The position numbers and the translations under genes are program-made. 32,996 nucleotides of DNA, taken from Planctomycetota bacterium (GTDB lineage: Bacteria; Planctomycetota; MHYJ01; JACPRB01). Shown here one piece after another: positions 8,490 to 15,911 of the stretch (within the stretch, counting starts at the first letter, position 1; every line of letters begins with the position of its first letter). The stretch is from positions 1 through 32,996 of the forward strand of contig JACQFK010000194.1 of assembly GCA_016200125.1 (NCBI GenBank), in the 5' to 3' direction. The notes below the pieces were generated by a model that was not told the DNA's origin, made no database searches, and was given only the letters and a program-made list of their open reading frames with translations.

Positions 8490-9590
8490 ATGCTCCGAGC
8501 GCTCTTGTTGGGCCTGCTGGCCCTGCCGCGGCTTCCCGGCGCGGCGGAGCTCCAGGCCGGCGACTACAAGAAAATGGCCTCCGAGGTGAGCCAGTCCATC
8601 CAGAAGACCTTCTTCGACGCCGCGACGGGCAACTACCGCGAGTCGACGGAGAAGAAAGACCCCTGCTTCATCTGGCCCGGCGGCGTGCAGTTCTCCTCCC
8701 TGGTCGCCGCGGCGCGCCATGAGCCGCAAGTCTACCGGCCCCTGATGGACAAGTACTTCGGGGCGCTCGAGAAGTACTGGGACCGCGCCTCCAAGCCGCC
8801 CGGCTTCGAGCCCTGGCCCACGTCGGGGAACGGCAACGACAAGTACTATGACGACAACGCCTGGATGGTGATCACCTTCCTCGAGGCCTTCGAGCTCACC
8901 AAGGACCGCAAATACCTGGATCGCGCCGAGGCGACGCTCGCGTTCGTCCTGAGCGGCTGGGACGAGCAGATCGGCGGCGGCATCTGGTGGCACCAGGGGC
9001 ACAAGGACGGGACGAAGAACACCTGCTCGACCGCGCCGGCGGCGGTGGGCTGCCTGCGGATGGCCCGGTATTCGCCGAAGGCGAAGTTCTATCTCGACTG
9101 GTCGACGAAGCTGGTCGACTGGACCTGCAAGACGCTGCAGGATACGGACGGGCTGTTCTGGGACCGCAAGAACGTCGCGAGCGGCGAGATCCAGAAGGGA
9201 AAGCTGACCTACAACACGGCGCTGATGACGCGCGCGTTCCTGGGCCTTCACCGGGCGACGAAGAAGCCGGAGCCCCTGGAGGAGGCGAAGCGCGTCGGCA
9301 AGGCGAGCGACGGGTTCCTGGACCAGGGCACGGGCGCCTACCGCGACGACCCCAAATGGTCCCACCTGCTCGTCGAGGCCGACCTCGAGCTCTACCGGGC
9401 CACGCAGGACGAGACGCTCCTGGAGCGGGCGAAGAAGAACGGCGACCACCTGTACGCCGAGTGGAAGAAGTCCCCGCCGAAGGAGCTGATCAACGCTGCC
9501 GGGATCGCGCGGACCCTGTGGCTGCTGGCCGACGCCACCACGCCTCTGGGGAAGGCCTTCTGGACGCAGGCCGAACGCGCGGGCAAGTGA
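8490..9590 (+). CDS. GH76-like exported glycoside hydrolase
   Basis: A 366-residue protein with a short hydrophobic leader (LLLGLLALPRLPGAA), so probably exported. The body has the alternating helical pattern of an (alpha/alpha)6 barrel, and YYDDNAWMVITFLEAFELT around D121-D122 matches the paired catalytic aspartates of family GH76 (alpha-1,6-mannanases). Later repeats GGGIWWHQGH, TYNTALMTRAFLGLH and LLVEADLELYRAT continue the barrel. GH76 enzymes cut alpha-1,6-mannan backbones; related families with the same fold act on other glycans, so substrate is inferred. It is divergent from the molybdopterin gene and starts a plus-strand group of three exported, carbohydrate-related genes. Confidence 0.8.
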   Translation: MLRALLLGLLALPRLPGAAELQAGDYKKMASEVSQSIQKTFFDAATGNYRESTEKKDPCFIWPGGVQFSSLVAAARHEPQVYRPLMDKYFGALEKYWDRASKPPGFEPWPTSGNGNDKYYDDNAWMVITFLEAFELTKDRKYLDRAEATLAFVLSGWDEQIGGGIWWHQGHKDGTKNTCSTAPAAVGCLRMARYSPKAKFYLDWSTKLVDWTCKTLQDTDGLFWDRKNVASGEIQKGKLTYNTALMTRAFLGLHRATKKPEPLEEAKRVGKASDGFLDQGTGAYRDDPKWSHLLVEADLELYRATQDETLLERAKKNGDHLYAEWKKSPPKELINAAGIARTLWLLADATTPLGKAFWTQAERAGK

Positions 9591-9617
9591 CCTTCACCTC
9601 GGAAAATTCAGGTACCG

Positions 9618-9645
9618 GCAACCCCGCGCCCGCCCGCGGCGTTGC
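9618..9645 (+). repeat. hairpin between the GH76-like and esterase genes
   Basis: Arms GCAAC-c-CCGCG and CGCGG-c-GTTGC pair with one C/C mismatch around a 6-base loop. There is no T-run after it, so it is either a weak terminator for the upstream gene or a leader structure for the downstream one. Confidence 0.35.
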
Positions 9646-9677
9646 GTAGGCGTCTCTCTGAAACGAGGAACGAACCG

Positions 9678-10577
9678 ATGATCCAGACCCTCACCCGCGC
9701 TCTCGCCCTCCTGATCCTCGCGGCGACCACGACCGCCGCCCAGGAAAAGCCGAAGATCGACGAGAGGAAGCTCTATCCCTTCGGCCCCGACTCGCAGCGC
9801 CAGGAGGGCGTTCCGAAGGGCACGGTGACCAAGTGGGCCTGGAAGAGCAACGTCTTCGCCGGGACGGAGCGCGATTGCTGGACTTACGTGCCGGCGCAGT
9901 ACGACAAGGAGAAGCCCGCCGCGGTGATGGTTTTCCAGGACGGCGGCGGCTACCAGAACGAGACCGGCGCCTACCGAGTCCCGGTCGTCTTCGACAACCT
10001 GATCCACAAGAAGAAGATGCCGGTGACGGTCGGGATCTTCATCAACCCCGGCACCTTCCCCCCCGAGAAGGAGGGCGCCAAGGGCCGCTCGAACCGCAGC
10101 TTCGAGTACGACACGCTGAGCGACCAATACGCGCGCTTCCTCGTCGAGGAGATCCTGCCCGAGGTGTCGAAGACCCTCAATCTCAGCAAGGATCCCAAGG
10201 ACCGCGCGATCGGCGGCGCCAGCTCGGGCGGCATCTGCTCCTTCACGGTGGCCTGGGAGAAGCCCGACCAGTTCACCAAGGTGCTCAGCCACGTCGGCAG
10301 CTTCACCAACATCCGCGGCGGCCACAATTACGAGGCGCTGATCCGCAAGACGAAGCCCGCGAAGCCCCTCCGGGTGTTCCTGCAGGACGGCTCGAACGAC
10401 CTGGACAACGAGGCCGGCAACTGGCCACTGGCCAACCAGCAGATGGCCGCCGCGCTGAAGTACGCCAAGTACGACTACAAGTTCGTCTTCGGCGAGGGCG
10501 TGCACTCGGGCATCCACGGAGGCGCGATCCTTCCCGAATCCATGGAGTGGCTCTGGAGCGACCGCGTCGAGAAGTGA
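9678..10577 (+). CDS. exported esterase, alpha/beta-hydrolase (enterochelin esterase-like)
   Basis: A 299-residue putative esterase of the PF00756 type. The ATG at 9678 follows an ACGAGGAACG ribosome-binding sequence and opens a clean signal peptide ending near AAQ (residue 22); an in-frame GTG-type extension upstream lacks a leader and is not preferred. The oxyanion region is [11 protein letters not shown], the nucleophile is S182 in GGASSGG, and the likely acid and histidine are in QDGSNDLDN and GVHSGIHGG. Family members cleave esters of siderophores, feruloyl- or acetyl-decorated glycans. Next to a GH76-like enzyme and a binding-domain protein, a carbohydrate esterase role is the better guess, but the substrate is not shown. 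Confidence 0.85.
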   Translation: MIQTLTRALALLILAATTTAAQEKPKIDERKLYPFGPDSQRQEGVPKGTVTKWAWKSNVFAGTERDCWTYVPAQYDKEKPAAVMVFQDGGGYQNETGAYRVPVVFDNLIHKKKMPVTVGIFINPGTFPPEKEGAKGRSNRSFEYDTLSDQYARFLVEEILPEVSKTLNLSKDPKDRAIGGASSGGICSFTVAWEKPDQFTKVLSHVGSFTNIRGGHNYEALIRKTKPAKPLRVFLQDGSNDLDNEAGNWPLANQQMAAALKYAKYDYKFVFGEGVHSGIHGGAILPESMEWLWSDRVEK

Positions 10578-10591
10578 CGCAATCCTGAAAC

Positions 10592-10643
10592 CGGATCCCC
10601 CGGCCCGCGGTACCTGCGTTGTCCTTACTTTCAGGGGGATCCG
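10592..10643 (+). promoter_or_regulatory. inverted repeat masking the ribosome-binding site
   Basis: CGGATCCCCC (10592-10601) and GGGGGATCCG (10634-10643) are exact reverse complements. The right arm ends on the base before the ATG at 10644 and contains the only Shine-Dalgarno-like sequence (AGGGGGA). Folding would hide the ribosome-binding site in a 10-bp stem with a 32-base loop. Confidence 0.6.
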
Positions 10644-11673
10644 ATGACCCGCATGCTGCTCGCGCCCGTCGCCGCCTGCCTCCTCTTCGCCCAGGCCGCC
10701 GCCCAGGAGGCCGAGAAGAAGATCACGATCGCCGACTTCGAGACCGAGGTCGGGGAGTGGACCGCGCTCAAGCTCGACGACACGGGCGCCAATCCGGATG
10801 CCGACGCGAAACTGTCCGTCGTCCGCGAGGGCGTGAAGTCGGGCAAGGGATCCCTCTCCTACGCCTTCGAGGTCGTCCCGAAGACGGTCCGCGTGCTGGC
10901 CCTCCAGAAGCCGATCGATCTCACGGGGATGAAATCGCTGCATCTCTGGGTCAAGTGCAGCCACACGACCGCCGTCATCATCGGGCTAGGCGAGGCGAGC
11001 GGCGCCAGCTACCAGACCGCGGCCCATTGCGCGGCCAACGTGTGGCAGGAGGTCGCGGTCAACCTGGACGAGCTTACGGCCGACGAACCCCTCGAAGCCG
11101 GTGACGCCGACGACGGGGCCCGCCCAGGTGACCAAGGTCGTGCCGATCCACCTGGTGGACAACTTCGAGTCCTCCATGATCCGCTGGATCCCCCTCAGCG
11201 TCGAATTCGCGGAGACGCCGAAGTTCAGCCTCTTCGACGCGCCGGTCACGGTCGACAAGGACGTCCCGCCGGGGGGCGGGACGCAGTCGCTCAAGTTCTC
11301 CTATCCGCGGAAGGGCAAGCGCTTCCACGGCATCATGCGCACGCTGGACAAGGTGGACCTGAAGAAGGCGACGACGCTCGACCTGGCGATCAAGTGCTCC
11401 CACGACGGCACGTTCATCGTGACGATCGAGGAGAAGGACGGCTCCCGCTACAACAAGAAGATCGACCTCCTCCTGGGCGACTGGAAGTCGTTCAGCTGGC
11501 CGCTGACCGAGTTCACGCTCGCCGAGGACAGCCAGGACGAGAACGGGAAGCTGGACGCCGACCAGATCAAGCAGATCAGCATCGGCGACGTCACGACGCT
11601 GCTCGGCAACGGCGGCGAGGCCGACCCGGTCAACCTCTGGCTTGACCAGGTGCTCTTCGTGCTGGCGCCCTAG
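10644..11673 (+). CDS. exported protein with two CIA30/CBM-like domains, frame disrupted
   Basis: The first frame (10644 to about 11088) gives a signal peptide ending near AAAQEA and a beta-rich domain (ITIADFETEVGEWTALKL, LHLWVKCSHTTAVIIGLGEASGASY, VWQEVAVNLDELT). The second frame, shifted by +1 at about 11088 and running to the TAG at 11671-11673, gives a linker and a second related domain (LVDNFESSMIRWIP, LDLAIKCSHDGTFIVTIEEKDGSRY, WLDQVLFVLAP). The two are clearly a tandem duplication of a jelly-roll type domain resembling CIA30 or carbohydrate-binding modules. The first domain lacks the last roughly 45 residues seen in the second, so the junction looks like a small deletion rather than one lost base. 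If read in the first frame only, the protein would end at 11645 in unrelated sequence. It could be a true pseudogene or an assembly error. Confidence 0.7.
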
Positions 11674-12245
11674 CGGACCTGGAGGATCAGCTCCACTTCG
11701 ACGGGCACGCCGCCGGGCAGGGACGCCATGCCCACGGCGCTCCGCGCGGCCTTGCCGGCCGCGTCGCCGAAGACCTGCACCAGGAGCTCGCTGAAGCCGT
11801 TCACCACGGCCGGCGTCTCCTTGAAGTCCGGCGTGCAGTTGACCATCCCGAGCGCCTTGACGACGCGGACCACGCGGTCGAGGCTTCCGAGCTCGGTCCG
11901 CACGACGCTCAGCACGCGGAGCGCGACGATCCTCGCCGCCTCCTGTCCCTGCTTCACGTCCATGTCCTGTCCGAGCTTTCCGACGATCGACTTGCCGTCG
12001 GCGCCCACCGGCGTGTGGCCGGAGACGAAGAGCAGGTCGCCCGCGCGGACGCAGGGGACGATGAGCGAAGCCAGCGGCTTGGGGATCACCGGGAGCTCGA
12101 TCTTGAGCGCCTTGAGCTGCTCCTCCGCGTTGTGGCCGGGCTTGTCCTGGGAAAACGCGGCCTGGCTGAGGATCCCGCCGGCGATTCCGCCGACGACGAG
12201 CGCCGACCTCTCGAGGAAGCGGCGGCGATTGAAGGACGGTTCCAT
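11670..12245 (-). CDS. RidA-family protein with Tat leader
   Basis: A 191-residue protein made of a twin-arginine leader (NRRRFLERSALVVGG to about AFSQD, residue 33) and a RidA/YjgF domain. The family signature is intact: AARSAVGMASL, then PVEVELIL, keeping the arginine that binds the carboxylate of imines and the following Glu. Cytosolic RidA proteins hydrolyse 2-aminoacrylate and related enamines or imines; a Tat leader would place this one outside the cytoplasm, which is unusual. AGGAG lies 8 bases before the ATG. It follows the D-apionolactonase-like gene by 20 bases on the same strand, so the two are probably co-transcribed. Its stop overlaps that of the convergent gene by 4 bases. Confidence 0.88.
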   Translation of the reverse strand: MEPSFNRRRFLERSALVVGGIAGGILSQAAFSQDKPGHNAEEQLKALKIELPVIPKPLASLIVPCVRAGDLLFVSGHTPVGADGKSIVGKLGQDMDVKQGQEAARIVALRVLSVVRTELGSLDRVVRVVKALGMVNCTPDFKETPAVVNGFSELLVQVFGDAAGKAARSAVGMASLPGGVPVEVELILQVR

Positions 12246-12265
12246 GGCTCGGTCTCCTATTGAAA

Positions 12266-14197
12266 CTAACCGTCGATCCGGCAGACGGCGTAGGGATGGA
12301 GGTCGATTTCGAGGGGCTGGCCGGAGGCGGTTTCGCCGGTGTCGCTGCGGAAGGCGTCGGCCATCGACATCGCCGCCATGGCGTTCGTCTCGTCCATGCG
12401 CTTGACCCGGACGTCGCCCTTGAGGAGGGGGCAGGCCAGGCGGACCTTCTGCATCTGGTCCGTCAGGTTGGCGAGGAGGATCCGGGTGCGGTTCCCTTTG
12501 GTGAGGCCGATGCCCTCGATGACGAGATCGTTGCCCGAGGTCCAGGGCAGGACGCCGGCGCCCGCGAATTCGCCCGCGTCGGCGAGCACGTGATAGAGGG
12601 GGAAGACCCAGCCGGGCATGGACGGGAAGCGCCGGTGGAGCGGCGGATCCTTCTCGCGCTCCATGACGCCCAGGCGGCCGGTGGTCTCGAAGTAGGTGAT
12701 GCTGTGGACGCCCGGCTTGGCCAGCGCCTTCAGGGTCCCCACGGTCCAGGCCGCGCCGAAGAGGGACATCTGGCGGGAGTCGACGCGGGCTGGCAGGTCG
12801 CCGGCGGCCGTCTCGGGCTCCGGCCCCGTGGCGTTGGGATTGAAGCGCGGCCGCAGCGTCACCGGGCCGATCGCCATGGGATGGTCCTGCCCGACCAGCC
12901 GCGCGCTCTCGACGGTCGCCTCCATCCCCTCGAGGTTCTCGATGATGGTGAGGTTGTCGGAGGCGTGGACCTGGGGATTGATCGAATAGCAGAGGATCTC
13001 GATGTCCTTCGGCGGGTGGCCGCGGTTGATCTCGGCGAAGTAGGCGTTGGTGCCCGCGCCCAGCCGAACCTCGGGATGGAAGGGGATCAGCTTCTCGCGC
13101 GCCAGCATCACCCACTTCTTCGTGGTCGACATCTCGGCCTCGTGGAAGATGAGCCAGGTGGCCAGCGGGGTGTCCGCGCGCACGAGCTTGGGGATCAGCC
13201 CCTTGATCTCCTCCTCCGCCTTGTCGCTGAGGTGGAGGGCGATCTCGAGCGGCACGCCGAGCATGCGCGCCTCGTTGGTCGCGCGCTGGAGCACCGTGTC
13301 GCAGTCGGGCGAGGAAGGCTTCAGGTCCACCCGGAGGTGGGCGAGGCGGAGCGCCTTCAGCTGGCCGGCCTCGTAGGGCGAGAGCGGCTTCCCGTGGCTC
13401 GCCGTGCAGAGGCCGATCTTGGGGAGTTCGCAGACCGGCGCCGCGCCGGCGGAGATCGGGATCGACGAGGGGATGATCCGCGTGGCGGCGGTGGCCCCTT
13501 CCACGCTGAGGGTGACCTTCTGGCAGATCTTCGTGCCCTTCTTCACCTCGACGGGGAAGGGGAGGCGCAGCGGGGTGCTGTAGATCTTGTAGGAGGCGTC
13601 GGCCCAGTTGCGCTGGTCCTCCATCTCGAAGGTCTCGCCCTCGAAGGCGACGCGGGCGCGGACGCCGGGGGCGACCTCGTGGGAGAGCGCACGGAGGTCC
13701 TGGAAGGGCTGCTGAGCCCAGACGTAGCGCGGGAAGCTGCCGCGGTTGATGGCGCCGCTGATCCGCTCGATCACGCAGGCGCGGCCGGCGCACTCCTTGA
13801 TCGGATGGAGCACGCAGAGGCCGATCCGGTTCCTCATGAAGGTCGACATCGCCTCGCCGTCCATCGAGAACGAGATCGTGCCCTTGGCGTCGCCGCGGAT
13901 CGCGCCCTTCCAGACGAAGTTGATCTCGCCCCGCTTGCACTCGGCGCTGAAGGTGATGTCGAAGGTCTCCAGGGAGGAGTCGATGCGGAGGTCGCTGAGC
14001 GTCGCCGGGACGGTGCCCCAGTTGCGGTCGCGCACGGCGACGTAGATGCGGCGCAGGATCTCGCGCGACCCCCAGCGGACGTAGCGGAGGCCGCCGTCCT
14101 CGTAGAGCGCCGTCAGCAGCCCGGACCTGAGCTCGCGCGTCTCCCGGAGCGGCTCCTCCGTCCCCGCGTACAGGACGCGGAGCGGCAGCGACTTCAC
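12266..14197 (-). CDS. apnL: D-apionolactonase-like protein
   Basis: A 643-residue protein without a signal peptide or membrane segment. The N-terminal part (YAGTEEPLRETRELRSG, DGGLRYVRWGSREILRRIY, RDRNWGTVPATLSDLRID) matches my memory of the ApnL family, which opens D-apionolactone to D-apionate in apiose breakdown and has N-terminal, TIM-barrel-like middle and C-terminal domains. The middle includes LRLAHLRVDLKPSSPDCD and IEILCYSINPQVHASDN, and the C-terminus has an all-beta segment. The start is GTG. A GntR/FCD regulator lies upstream and RidA downstream, which fits a sugar-acid catabolic unit. No kinase, decarboxylase or transporter of the apiose pathway is in the window, so function is by resemblance only; another sugar lactone is possible. 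Confidence 0.5.
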   Translation of the reverse strand: MKSLPLRVLYAGTEEPLRETRELRSGLLTALYEDGGLRYVRWGSREILRRIYVAVRDRNWGTVPATLSDLRIDSSLETFDITFSAECKRGEINFVWKGAIRGDAKGTISFSMDGEAMSTFMRNRIGLCVLHPIKECAGRACVIERISGAINRGSFPRYVWAQQPFQDLRALSHEVAPGVRARVAFEGETFEMEDQRNWADASYKIYSTPLRLPFPVEVKKGTKICQKVTLSVEGATAATRIIPSSIPISAGAAPVCELPKIGLCTASHGKPLSPYEAGQLKALRLAHLRVDLKPSSPDCDTVLQRATNEARMLGVPLEIALHLSDKAEEEIKGLIPKLVRADTPLATWLIFHEAEMSTTKKWVMLAREKLIPFHPEVRLGAGTNAYFAEINRGHPPKDIEILCYSINPQVHASDNLTIIENLEGMEATVESARLVGQDHPMAIGPVTLRPRFNPNATGPEPETAAGDLPARVDSRQMSLFGAAWTVGTLKALAKPGVHSITYFETTGRLGVMEREKDPPLHRRFPSMPGWVFPLYHVLADAGEFAGAGVLPWTSGNDLVIEGIGLTKGNRTRILLANLTDQMQKVRLACPLLKGDVRVKRMDETNAMAAMSMADAFRSDTGETASGQPLEIDLHPYAVCRIDG

Positions 14198-14242
14198 TGG
14201 CGTGCACCCCCCCGCGGAACCCGCGCACCCTGATCGGCGGAC

Positions 14243-14271
14243 ATGATAGCGGGAAGCGGGGGGCTTGTCAC
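14243..14271 (-). promoter_or_regulatory. putative promoter of the apnL-like gene
   Basis: On the minus strand GTGACA (14271-14266, five of six bases of the -35 consensus) and TATCAT (14248-14243) are separated by 17 bases. Transcription would start near 14236, about 40 bases before the GTG at 14197. The rest of the 14198-14294 gap is GC-rich with no further feature I can support. Confidence 0.5.
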
Positions 14272-14294
14272 GCGACAGTCGTAATCCCTTTGAA

Positions 14295-14945
14295 CTACCG
14301 GGAGGGGACGAGGAACTTCTTTCCCCACTCGAGGTGGTGGACGATGATCTTGGCGGCCTGCTCGCCGCGCCCGAGGTTGAGCGCCTCCGCGATGCCCTCG
14401 TGCTCCCGCCAGCCGTCGATCATCCGCTCCGGCGACTTCTTCTGGATGCCCAGAATGATGCGATGGAGCTTGCCCCGCAGCCGCTCCATGGTCTGGGTGA
14501 TCTCCCGGTTGTCGTGGAACTCGCAGAGCAGGAGATGGAACTCGGTGTCGAGCCGCGTGAAGGTCTCGTTATCGTGATCCTTGACGGCCCGGCCCTGGGC
14601 GTCGAGATTCACGCGGAGCCGCTCCGTCTGCCCGGGCGTCAGGTTGCCCGCCAGCTTCCGCACGACGAAGGTCTCCAGCGCCATGCGGATGTCGAAGAAG
14701 TCGACGATCTCGTGGATCGACGGCTCCCGCACGACGATGCCCTGCTGGGGCGACACGGTCACGAAGCCGTCCATCTCCAGGCGGGTGAGCGCGGTGCGGA
14801 CGGGGGTCTTGCTCATGCGGAGGCGCCGCGCGAGCTCGCCCTCGGTGAGGAAGTCGCCGGGGGCGTAGGTGCCGTTCTGGAAGAGGAGCTTGAGGTCGTC
14901 GTAGGCGCGGTTGGCGAGGGTGGGGCGCACGGCGGGCCGGGGCAC
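14295..14945 (-). CDS. GntR-family regulator, FadR/FCD type
   Basis: A 216-residue transcription factor. Residues 1-70 are the winged helix (LANRAYDDLKLLFQNG, LTEGELARRLRMSKTPVRTALTRLEMDGFV). The rest is an all-helical FCD ligand domain, with likely metal-binding residues in RLDTEFHLLL, GWREHEGIAEAL and IIVHHLEWG. Such regulators sense sugar acids or other carboxylates. The start is GTG with AAGGAG about 10 bases upstream. It lies just upstream of the apnL-like and ridA-like genes on the same strand and is the probable local regulator. A 12-bp perfect palindrome in its own putative promoter suggests autoregulation. Confidence 0.92.
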   Translation of the reverse strand: MPRPAVRPTLANRAYDDLKLLFQNGTYAPGDFLTEGELARRLRMSKTPVRTALTRLEMDGFVTVSPQQGIVVREPSIHEIVDFFDIRMALETFVVRKLAGNLTPGQTERLRVNLDAQGRAVKDHDNETFTRLDTEFHLLLCEFHDNREITQTMERLRGKLHRIILGIQKKSPERMIDGWREHEGIAEALNLGRGEQAAKIIVHHLEWGKKFLVPSR

Positions 14946-14974
14946 GATGGGTGGCTCCTTCCAGTCCGGATGAC

Positions 14975-15003
14975 ATCTAACTGAAATTTCAGCCGGATTT
15001 CAA
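14975..15003 (-). promoter_or_regulatory. putative gntR promoter with embedded operator
   Basis: TTGAAA (minus strand, 15003-14998) and TTAGAT (14980-14975) are 17 bases apart. The spacer contains CTGAAATTTCAG (14981-14992), a perfect 12-bp palindrome, placed where a repressor would block RNA polymerase. A second inverted repeat, CGGAT-TTCA-ATCCG (14994-15007), overlaps the -35. The -10 match is weak (three of six). Confidence 0.5.
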
Positions 15004-15061
15004 TCCGATTCCGGAGAGCGGGCGTGTTGCATAGGGGGACTTCTAGAACGAGGTGATGCCG

Positions 15062-15901
15062 ATGCGCCTTCTGGCCCTCTTCTTCCTCGCGGCCCTGCCG
15101 CCCTCCGCGCAGGAGATCAAGCACCGTTTCCTCGCCACCGACGGCGAGACGTCGAAGCTGATCTACGTGGACCAGCTGCATCCGGACAAGGACTGGACCG
15201 TCGAGGCGCCCAAAGGACCGCGCGATCTCCGCCTCGTGGGTGAGAAGACCGCTCTCGTCAGCCACCGCGGGGGCGCCGCCGAATATGATCTCGAGACCGG
15301 CAAGCAGACTTGGATCGTGAACGGATATCGCGAGGTCCATGCCGCAATCCGCCTCGCGAACGGCCACACGCTCCTGGCCGGGCAGACCGAGAAGGGGATC
15401 ACGATTCACGAGGTCGACCGGGACGGAAAAGAGACCGCCCGGACCGTGATCGAGGGCCGCAAGACATCGAGGAACATGCAGCGTCTGGAGAACGGGAACG
15501 TTCTCCTGACCAGCGGCAAGACGGTGTTCGAGGCCGATGCGTCGGGGAAGATCGTCTGGGAGGCGGCGATCCCCGGCGGGGCGGACGACGTCGACCGCCT
15601 GGAGAACGGCCTCACCGTCGTGCCCACGGGATCGGGGGGCACGGCCCTCTACCTGGACAAGGACGGCAAGACCGTCGCCACCCGGGGAGGGAAGGACGCC
15701 CACCCCGACCTGAAGATCAACTGGTTCGCGGCGACCCAGACCCTGAAGAACGGGAATCTCGTGGTCGCCAACTGGCTCGGCCACAAGCCGGGGCTGACGG
15801 GCCCGCACGTCCTCGAGTTCGACGCCGCCAACAAGGCCGTCTGGAAGTGGGAGGACACCAAGCGTGTCCAAACGCTCCACAACGTCCTCGTTCTCGAGTA
15901 A
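15062..15901 (+). CDS. exported beta-propeller (PQQ-like repeat) protein
   Basis: A 279-residue protein with a signal peptide (MRLLALFFLAALPPSAQ). GAGG ends 8 bases before the ATG at 15062; in-frame starts at 15053 and 15056 overlap this sequence and are less likely. The mature part has repeats of the form LxNGxxLLxG and GKxVWE (ANGHTLLAGQ, ENGNVLLTSG, LKNGNLVVANW, NKAVWKWED), the pattern of PQQ-like or arylsulfotransferase-like propeller blades. No catalytic residues are recognisable and the role is unknown. The stop TAA forms part of the putative promoter of the next gene. Confidence 0.8.
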   Translation: MRLLALFFLAALPPSAQEIKHRFLATDGETSKLIYVDQLHPDKDWTVEAPKGPRDLRLVGEKTALVSHRGGAAEYDLETGKQTWIVNGYREVHAAIRLANGHTLLAGQTEKGITIHEVDRDGKETARTVIEGRKTSRNMQRLENGNVLLTSGKTVFEADASGKIVWEAAIPGGADDVDRLENGLTVVPTGSGGTALYLDKDGKTVATRGGKDAHPDLKINWFAATQTLKNGNLVVANWLGHKPGLTGPHVLEFDAANKAVWKWEDTKRVQTLHNVLVLE

Positions 15902-15904
15902 TAT
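15876..15904 (+). promoter_or_regulatory. putative promoter of the alcohol dehydrogenase gene
   Basis: TCCACA (15876-15881), a 17-base spacer and TAATAT (15899-15904) lie 7 bases before the GTG at 15912. No Shine-Dalgarno sequence is present, which suggests a leaderless transcript. The -10 overlaps the stop of the previous gene. Confidence 0.4.
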
Positions 15905-15911
15905 CGTCGCC

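Noticed and set aside
11080..11100. Programmed ribosomal frameshift in the tandem-domain gene
   Set aside because: There is no slippery heptamer or downstream pseudoknot that I can see, and the missing end of domain one favours a deletion or assembly error.
12246..14228. An open frame that would extend the RidA gene far upstream through the apnL-like gene
   Set aside because: The upstream part reads as low-complexity Arg/Pro-rich sequence, while the apnL-like frame has real domains. The RidA start with AGGAG at 12245 is clear.
14197..14245. A 16-codon upstream frame starting at ATG 14245 and ending with TGA overlapping the GTG of the apnL-like gene
   Set aside because: The ATG lies inside the putative -10 (TATCAT), so it would probably not be transcribed. 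Kept only as a note.
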